Assembly (NCBI GenBank): GCA_041685645.1
Contig: JAWLFI010000078.1
Span: forward strand, 1 to 11,576
Direction of reading: 5' to 3'
Source: JAWLFI01 sp041685645
Lineage (GTDB): Bacteria; Bacteroidota; Bacteroidia; Chitinophagales; Saprospiraceae
DNA length: 11,576 nucleotides
Below, in pieces: positions 6,198-11,576 of the stretch. The notes beneath the pieces are model-generated. The model was not told where the DNA came from. It worked only from the letters and a program-made list of their open reading frames with translations, and ran no database searches. The stretch's first letter is position 1; each line of letters begins with the position of its first letter. Made by a program: the position numbers and the translations under genes.

Positions 6198-9100
6198 ATG
6201 ATCCAAACATACCGACTCACATGTTTAGTTCTCCTGTGTTTCTGCATCCAATGGAGTTCTGCACAAAGCCCATATACGGGATCCTCTCCATATGTTGGAG
6301 AAAACGGTGGGTTAGTCATCAATGAATTTAGTCAGGGAAATGCCGGACAGGAAGAGTACATAGAGTACGTAGTCGTGGGGTCGCCTTCTAATCCCCTGGC
6401 AGATGTGAATTTAGAGGGCTTTATCCTCGATGATAATAATTTCCCGGCATCTGGCAATGGAACATCTCCCGGACATTTTAGACTGGGCGATTGCTACAAT
6501 GCCGTCGCACCGGGCAGCATCATAGTAATTTATAACGCTGATGATGTCAATGCTTCATTACCGCCGGATGACCCTCAGGACAGTAACGGAGATGACGTTT
6601 ATATCATTCCGCACAATTCAGCCTGTCTCAATATGTGCAACAGTAATCCCGTCTCCCCCACCAATGAATTCCACTGCCCTTGTGAGAGTTTTGGTGGTAA
6701 TGACTGGGAAAGCATCGTCATGAGAAATGGTGGGGACGTAATTCAGGTCCGGGATGGATGTGGGACTCTCCACCACGTTATTGTCTTTGGTTCACAACCT
6801 ATCACAACTGAAATAACAAATTCGCCCACTTTGGTCAATACGGGTTACGGCTCTCAATCCGGTCAGGTAGTGTTTTTTAGTCACGATACTGACGACAACT
6901 GGTTGGACGTAAATAATTTCAGGAGCGAAGCTGTAGCCGGCAGCGAAACACCCGGTGCGGGCAATAATCCCGACAATGAAGCATGGATCAATAGTCTCAA
7001 AGATGGGTCTTACGCTTATGATGGCGAAATCGCAGACTGTAGGAAAACAGATGCCGGAGATTTGGAATGGCCTTCCGATGGCGACCCCGACGGACCGGAT
7101 CCGTTGGAAATATGCGAGGGAACAGATATTGGAGCCTTCAGCCCGGACTGGTCTGCCAGTGGACACGAGGAGCCCGACCCGAACCTGTTTGATTTTGAGT
7201 ACGGTTTTGTATTGACCGAACCCGACCCGCCCTATGAAGTAATAGACTATAACGTATCCGGAGACTTCGATTTTTCCTCTTTAGCCCCCGGCACGTATCG
7301 CGTTTGGGGTGTCAGCTTCTTATATGTCAATGGAGAGGAAGACTTTTTGAGTTTTATGGATGATGCCTGTGTTGAGGATATTGAGGTTATCGAAGATTTT
7401 GCCGCTTGCGATTACGATTGTGGAATAGATGTGGATGTTACCAATAATTCGGTTTACAATGGTGATGTCATTATAGAAGTCATACCGAGTCCGGATGACC
7501 CAACGGACCCCTTGATTGGACCTTTGTGTGAGGCAGAAGCAGCTGACTATGACTTAACAGACCTTATTGATATTATTAATGACGGAACAGGTTTAACTGT
7601 CACCTTCTTTGATGGAGAGCCTGGAGCAGGTGGTATTGAGATTTCTGACCCCAGTTCAGTTGACTTAAACGGCATGGATTTATGGATAGAGTATGGAGAA
7701 CAGCCCTGCATCATAATTTTTGACCTAACAGATCCGGTGATTACCTCCGGGCCCACTCTCGATCCCATCGGTCCATTCACTTTCTGTATCCCTCCCGGAA
7801 ATACGAGCACCACGATTGACTTGACCGCTTATCACAGTGATTTGAATGGAGACCCGGGACTTGATTTTTTCTGGTATGAGGATGTCGGTCTCACACAATC
7901 CATCGGAAGCCCGGAGACATTCCCCGCAGACCTGGGAGTTACGACAGTGTACGTCCAGGCAGAAGACGGGGTTTGTGAAACCAACGTCATTGCTGTTGAA
8001 CTCGACGTGCAAAACAGCCCGGATATCAACACTGGTGTGGAATTAGAAGGCTGCGAACCGGCACCGGCAGATTTTGACCTGACCGAAGCTCATATTGAGC
8101 TCAACGCCAATGCGGGAATCAACTTCAATTGGTTTGAAAATCCCGATGGCAGTGGAGAAATTACTAATCCTGAGGACTACAGTGGAAACGCCGGAGATAT
8201 TTATGTCAGCGCTACAGACCCCGCTACCGGATGCAGTTCTGATACTGTGAGTGTGGAACTTATTTTGAATCCCGAACCTTCTTTTACAGTCATTAATGAC
8301 GTCACGGTATGTGAAGGCCTGGAGGTTTCTCTTGATACTCTAGTCGATCCTTCTAACCCAAATCTGAGCTACACCTTTCACGATGGATTTCCACCAAATA
8401 CGGGAAATCAAATTAACGGCCCAGTTTCTTTTAACTCCAACACCACCATTTGGGTAGTGGGCACAGATGATGACACGGGATGCACAAGTATAGAAGAAGT
8501 GAATGTTGAAGTTATCGATATTCCCGCTACGCCCCCGATCAGCAATACCGGCCCGTATTGTGAGGGAGAGACCATTCAGTTGAGTTACGATTTCCCTATA
8601 CCTATACCCGGTTTACAGTTTTCCTGGACGGGGCCCAATGGCTTCACCTCCAGTCAGGAAAACCCGAGCATTCCCAATGCGCCCCCGAGTGCCAGTGGAG
8701 AATACACCTTAGTCGTTTCACTCTTCGGATGTAGTTCACAACCGGCCGTGACCGATGTCGTAGTAAACCCTTTGCCAATACTTGAGCCACAAACTCCCAT
8801 TGAAATTTGCGAGGGCGAGGCGTTGACGCTCATGGTCGATGGTCCCTCGGGCACCTCATTCAGCTGGAGTGGCCCCAATGGCTTTTCGAGCACTGAACAG
8901 AACCCCCTTGTGTCGGGCTCAGCCAGTCCGGCCGATGCCGGTGAATATATTGTTTTTGGATCGCTGAATGGCTGCATAGGACCGGATACTACGGCAGAAG
9001 TCAGCGTTTTAGAGGGTGCGGATATTGAAATCGTTATTGACAATGAAATCCAATGTGCCGGAAGTGAGGATGGAGAAATTTCTGTTATTATAAATAATGG

Positions 9101-11576
9101 AAACCCTCCATTTGAGTACAATTGGTCTGACCCTCAGTACGATGGGCTGAGTAATTTAACCGGACTTTTTGCCGGCAGCTATACCGTCACGGTGACTGAT
9201 GGGAATGGATGTACTTCAGAAGCGGAAATTGAGCTCACAGAGCCCGACCCCATGATGCTCTTTTGCACCGAAATTGACCCGGAAAGTTTTCCAGGTGCTG
9301 AAGATGGCAGCGCAGGCGTAGATATTTCAGGTGGAACGCCTACTTATACCCTGAGCTATGACAACAACGACGGAACCAATGGCACCCTCAACGACCTTTC
9401 GGCCGGCGTCACTGAGATAGAAGATCTGCCCGCCGGCACCTACGACGTTGTGGTAACAGATGCCAATGGCTGCACCATCACCTGCAGTTTCACCATTACC
9501 GATCCCGACTGTGACGTTGAAATAGAAGAGGTAATTATCCTCGAAGAAGTATTGTGCTTTGGCGATTCGACTGCCAGCCTCGAGGCCATCGTCAACGGAG
9601 GGTCAGGTACTTACATTTTTACCTGGTTCAACAGCGCCGGAGATGAGGTGGGATCAACCAATCCCATCACAGACCTGCCCGCCGACAATTACACTTTGAC
9701 CGTTGCGGATGCTTTTGACATGGATTGCGAACGAAATATTATGATAGAAGTGCCCGGCATTGACCCTCTTGAACTCAATTGCGAAGTGATTGCTGAGGTT
9801 AGCGCTCCGGGAGCTGCTGACGGAACAGTGGAAATCACCTTCAACGGAGGCACTCCCGAGTACAGCATCTCCTTTGAAGGTCAAACAATAACGAACTCCA
9901 GCTCTCCCCTACTGATCGACACCCTTTCTCCCGGCACATACCCGGTGGAAATCGTCGATGAAAATGGATGCAGTGCGAACTGTTCCTTCACTATAGAAGA
10001 GGCGGATTGCGATCTTTCTATAGATGAATTATTTGTTATCGACAGCCTTCCGTGTTGGGGGGATTCCAGCGCCGTGGTTGCAGGGCAGGCTTCGGGCGGA
10101 GACAGCACAAACTATTCCTATACCTGGACGAGCTGGTCCAATGGAGACACCCTGGCCACCACAGATACCGCCATGCAATTACCGGCAGGCCTATACGAAT
10201 GGGAAGTGCGGGATGGTAACTGTACCGTTTCCGATACTTTGCGCGTGCCCGAGCCGGAGGAGGCTCTGCTCATTCTCAATTGCGAGATTTTACAGAATGT
10301 TTCAGCTCCGGGAAACTCCGATGGTGAAGTCCTCATCGAGTGGACGGGGGGCGTGCCCGTATTCATACCGGGAAACCCTCCTTCATACTCGTTGAACCTC
10401 TTCGGCCCTTCTATCGATACGAACATACTAGTCAGTGACCTGTCTGTAACTGTAGGAAATCTACCCGCCGGCGAATACGAGCTTGAAATCACAGACAGTA
10501 TTCCATGCTTTCAGTATTGCAGTTTCACCTTGTCAGATACTCCTTGCGACCTGGACATTTCTCTGGATACTGCCTTCTTTGTCGGCTGCCCCTCAGATAG
10601 TAGCCTGGAGATTCGACTCTTGCCCACAGCACTGGACAGCCATACAATCTTAGTCTGGAATACTGATACCCTATCACAGACAACGAGATCGGGACTGCCC
10701 GGCGGCAATTATATCATCCAGGCTATTGACACCTTAACCAACTGCAGAGATACCCTTGAACTTGACCTCTCCGCTCCCCCGGCACCGGAACTCAATTGCT
10801 TCGTCATCGAAGATGTTTCAGCTCCGGGCGAAAGTGATGGAAGTCTGGGTGCAAGCATAGATAATGTCGCCCTCCCCTACGACTTCTCACTCAGTGGCCC
10901 GGGCGGCGATATCGATTCCACGGGCTTGCGCTTAGATTCATTGAGCTGGGCCGATTTACCGGCGGGGAATTATGAGCTCAGCATAACCGATAGTTTGGGT
11001 TGCACCACAATTTGCAACTTGTCTCTCAATGATGGAGATTGCGAGTTGATGCTTGAACTCAACACCGCTTTCTTTTCGGGATGCCCCTCGGATAGCACAC
11101 TCAACATCAGGCTCGATGTACTCAATCCCACCCAAAACACCGTCTACATTTGGAATGCAGATACTCTCACAGAACTAAGTCGCGTCGAATTAGCCGCGGG
11201 TTCCTATGAAATTATTGCCCTGGATACCAGCACCTTTTGTTCAGACACCGTGCAACTCACTCGCGATGATGAAAGCCAACTTTCCTTCAGCTGCGAAGTT
11301 TTCCGCCACCCTTCTTCTTTCGGAAGCGCCGACGGACAGGCCGGCATTCTCATTGACACGATCTCAGCACCCTACACCGTTTCTATTGACGGCTTTAATT
11401 TTTCCGATCAAATCTCTGACTCGCGCCAGGATTCTATCCGATTCAACAATCTGGATTCGGGTACCTACATCATCACCGTAGAAAACAGCTTTGGCTGCAC
11501 CGACACTTGCCAAATTACCGTGGAAGACGGAGGCTGCGGAGTATTTACCATAGATAGTATCGTACCCACTCAGCCC
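6198..11576 (+). CDS. Giant secreted modular surface protein with lamin-tail-like, Ig-like and SprB-type repeats, C-terminus outside window
   Basis: The frame is open for 1,793 codons and reaches the window end without a stop. Residues 1-22 are a signal peptide ending in WSSA before Q23. Residues 39 to about 270 resemble a lamin-tail domain (LVINEFSQGNAGQEEYIEYV, later ETPGAGNNPDNEAWINSL). Residues 280-440 include a beta-rich part with LAPGTYRVWG. Six Ig-like modules start at cysteines 444, 530, 619, 705, 788 and 871. A canonical SprB repeat spans 953-1017 (CAGSEDGEI, LFAGSYTVTVTDGNGC). From residue 1023 two module types alternate to the end. The composition is rich in Asp, Glu, Ser, Thr and Gly, with few Lys. 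Such proteins are usually exported by the Sec system and then the type IX secretion system, and act as cell-surface adhesins or gliding filaments like SprB. A C-terminal sorting domain is expected but lies beyond the window. Its exact role is unknown. It is divergent from lysS. Confidence 0.93.
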   Translation, partial: MIQTYRLTCLVLLCFCIQWSSAQSPYTGSSPYVGENGGLVINEFSQGNAGQEEYIEYVVVGSPSNPLADVNLEGFILDDNNFPASGNGTSPGHFRLGDCYNAVAPGSIIVIYNADDVNASLPPDDPQDSNGDDVYIIPHNSACLNMCNSNPVSPTNEFHCPCESFGGNDWESIVMRNGGDVIQVRDGCGTLHHVIVFGSQPITTEITNSPTLVNTGYGSQSGQVVFFSHDTDDNWLDVNNFRSEAVAGSETPGAGNNPDNEAWINSLKDGSYAYDGEIADCRKTDAGDLEWPSDGDPDGPDPLEICEGTDIGAFSPDWSASGHEEPDPNLFDFEYGFVLTEPDPPYEVIDYNVSGDFDFSSLAPGTYRVWGVSFLYVNGEEDFLSFMDDACVEDIEVIEDFAACDYDCGIDVDVTNNSVYNGDVIIEVIPSPDDPTDPLIGPLCEAEAADYDLTDLIDIINDGTGLTVTFFDGEPGAGGIEISDPSSVDLNGMDLWIEYGEQPCIIIFDLTDPVITSGPTLDPIGPFTFCIPPGNTSTTIDLTAYHSDLNGDPGLDFFWYEDVGLTQSIGSPETFPADLGVTTVYVQAEDGVCETNVIAVELDVQNSPDINTGVELEGCEPAPADFDLTEAHIELNANAGINFNWFENPDGSGEITNPEDYSGNAGDIYVSATDPATGCSSDTVSVELILNPEPSFTVINDVTVCEGLEVSLDTLVDPSNPNLSYTFHDGFPPNTGNQINGPVSFNSNTTIWVVGTDDDTGCTSIEEVNVEVIDIPATPPISNTGPYCEGETIQLSYDFPIPIPGLQFSWTGPNGFTSSQENPSIPNAPPSASGEYTLVVSLFGCSSQPAVTDVVVNPLPILEPQTPIEICEGEALTLMVDGPSGTSFSWSGPNGFSSTEQNPLVSGSASPADAGEYIVFGSLNGCIGPDTTAEVSVLEGADIEIVIDNEIQCAGSEDGEISVIINNGNPPFEYNWSDPQYDGLSNLTGLFAGSYTVTVTDGNGCTSEAEIELTEPDPMMLFCTEIDPESFPGAEDGSAGVDISGGTPTYTLSYDNNDGTNGTLNDLSAGVTEIEDLPAGTYDVVVTDANGCTITCSFTITDPDCDVEIEEVIILEEVLCFGDSTASLEAIVNGGSGTYIFTWFNSAGDEVGSTNPITDLPADNYTLTVADAFDMDCERNIMIEVPGIDPLELNCEVIAEVSAPGAADGTVEITFNGGTPEYSISFEGQTITNSSSPLLIDTLSPGTYPVEIVDENGCSANCSFTIEEADCDLSIDELFVIDSLPCWGDSSAVVAGQASGGDSTNYSYTWTSWSNGDTLATTDTAMQLPAGLYEWEVRDGNCTVSDTLRVPEPEEALLILNCEILQNVSAPGNSDGEVLIEWTGGVPVFIPGNPPSYSLNLFGPSIDTNILVSDLSVTVGNLPAGEYELEITDSIPCFQYCSFTLSDTPCDLDISLDTAFFVGCPSDSSLEIRLLPTALDSHTILVWNTDTLSQTTRSGLPGGNYIIQAIDTLTNCRDTLELDLSAPPAPELNCFVIEDVSAPGESDGSLGASIDNVALPYDFSLSGPGGDIDSTGLRLDSLSWADLPAGNYELSITDSLGCTTICNLSLNDGDCELMLELNTAFFSGCPSDSTLNIRLDVLNPTQNTVYIWNADTLTELSRVELAAGSYEIIALDTSTFCSDTVQLTRDDESQLSFSCEVFRHPSSFGSADGQAGILIDTISAPYTVSIDGFNFSDQISDSRQDSIRFNNLDSGTYIITVENSFGCTDTCQITVEDGGCGVFTIDSIVPTQP
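7527..9053 (+). repeat. Six tandem Ig-like modules within the giant protein gene
   Basis: Each module opens with a cysteine (residues 444, 530, 619, 705, 788, 871), giving periods of 86, 89, 86, 83 and 83 residues, with the SprB repeat cysteine 82 residues after the last. Most modules share an aromatic core (FFWYE, FNWFE, FSWTGPNGF, FSWSGPNGF) and a late Gly-Cys (TGCSS, TGCTS, FGCSS, NGCIG). Modules five (8559-8768) and six (8808-9011) are the closest pair, both with CEGE, WxGPNGF, an Asn-Pro, and SGEY or AGEY. The first modules are divergent. These are probably beta-sandwich spacers. Confidence 0.7.
9264..11537 (+). repeat. Alternating two-module super-repeat (period 165-172 residues) within the giant protein gene
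   Basis: Type B modules begin at cysteines 1023, 1195, 1362, 1534 and 1699. They contain a PG or FG block followed by xDG (PGAEDG, PGAADG, PGNSDG, PGESDG, FGSADG), then LPAGTY-like text, a GC/C pair (GCTITCSF, GCSANCSF, GCTTICNL, GCTDTCQI) and a final Cys-Asp/Glu. Type A modules lie between them at cysteines 1120, 1286, 1464 and 1629. They contain CFGDS, CWGDS or CPSDS, a Trp core (TWF, TWTSW, VWN, IWN) and a second DT/AG block. B-to-B spacing is 172, 167, 172 and 165 residues. The DNA still shows local identity: a 16-mer atgtttcagctccggg occurs at 10297-10312 and 10813-10828, and gaactcaattgc at 9771-9782 and 10788-10799. Both types look like diverged SprB repeats. A fifth A module begins at the window end. 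Confidence 0.8.

Noticed and set aside
5998..6210. A 70-codon minus-strand frame between lysS and the giant gene
   Set aside because: It covers the promoter and start codon of the giant gene, has no recognisable domain and no supported promoter. A small peptide from its internal ATG near 6144 cannot be wholly excluded.
6541..11481. Many short frames on both strands within the giant gene region
   Set aside because: The single 1,793-codon frame with regular repeated domains explains the whole stretch; the others are shadows of it.

Overview
The window reads as a Bacteroidota chromosome, probably from the Saprospira/Lewinella side of the phylum. This rests on a SusC/RagA-type TonB-dependent receptor start, SprB-type repeats in a giant secreted protein, a promoter matching the Bacteroidota TTG-N(17-23)-TAnnTTTG consensus, and starts without useful Shine-Dalgarno sequences. 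The lineage is inferred from these traits; no phylogenetic marker was compared.

Layout: (1) 1-359, minus strand: the first 119 codons of a SusC-like outer-membrane receptor, cut by the window edge. (2) 360-1157: about 800 bp without a credible gene. It is AT-rich to about 920, then turns abruptly into a GC-rich, hairpin-dense block (921-1131) that ends just past the pdxJ stop. (3) 1158-1883, minus: pdxJ (vitamin B6 synthesis). (4) 1926-4259, plus: a tight run of a CPBP-family membrane protease, cdsA and a short-form psd. The first two genes overlap by ATGA and psd follows after 19 nt. CdsA makes CDP-diacylglycerol and Psd makes phosphatidylethanolamine; the intervening enzyme PssA is not in the window. 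(5) 4264-5805, minus: lysS, converging on psd with only 4 bp between the stops. (6) 5806-6197: an intergenic stretch holding a 161-bp full-length imperfect palindrome with 18-bp terminal inverted repeats, then a good Bacteroidota promoter. (7) 6198 to the window end, plus: one uninterrupted reading frame of 1,793 codons with no stop. It encodes a secreted modular protein: signal peptide, lamin-tail-like domain, six Ig-like modules, one canonical SprB repeat, then an alternating two-module super-repeat.

The conserved genes are ordinary housekeeping genes. The parts most worth a second look are the two non-coding structured elements, which look like dispersed repeat families, and the regular super-repeat of the giant surface protein. 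I found no CRISPR array, tRNA, rRNA, transposase or recognisable defence system.
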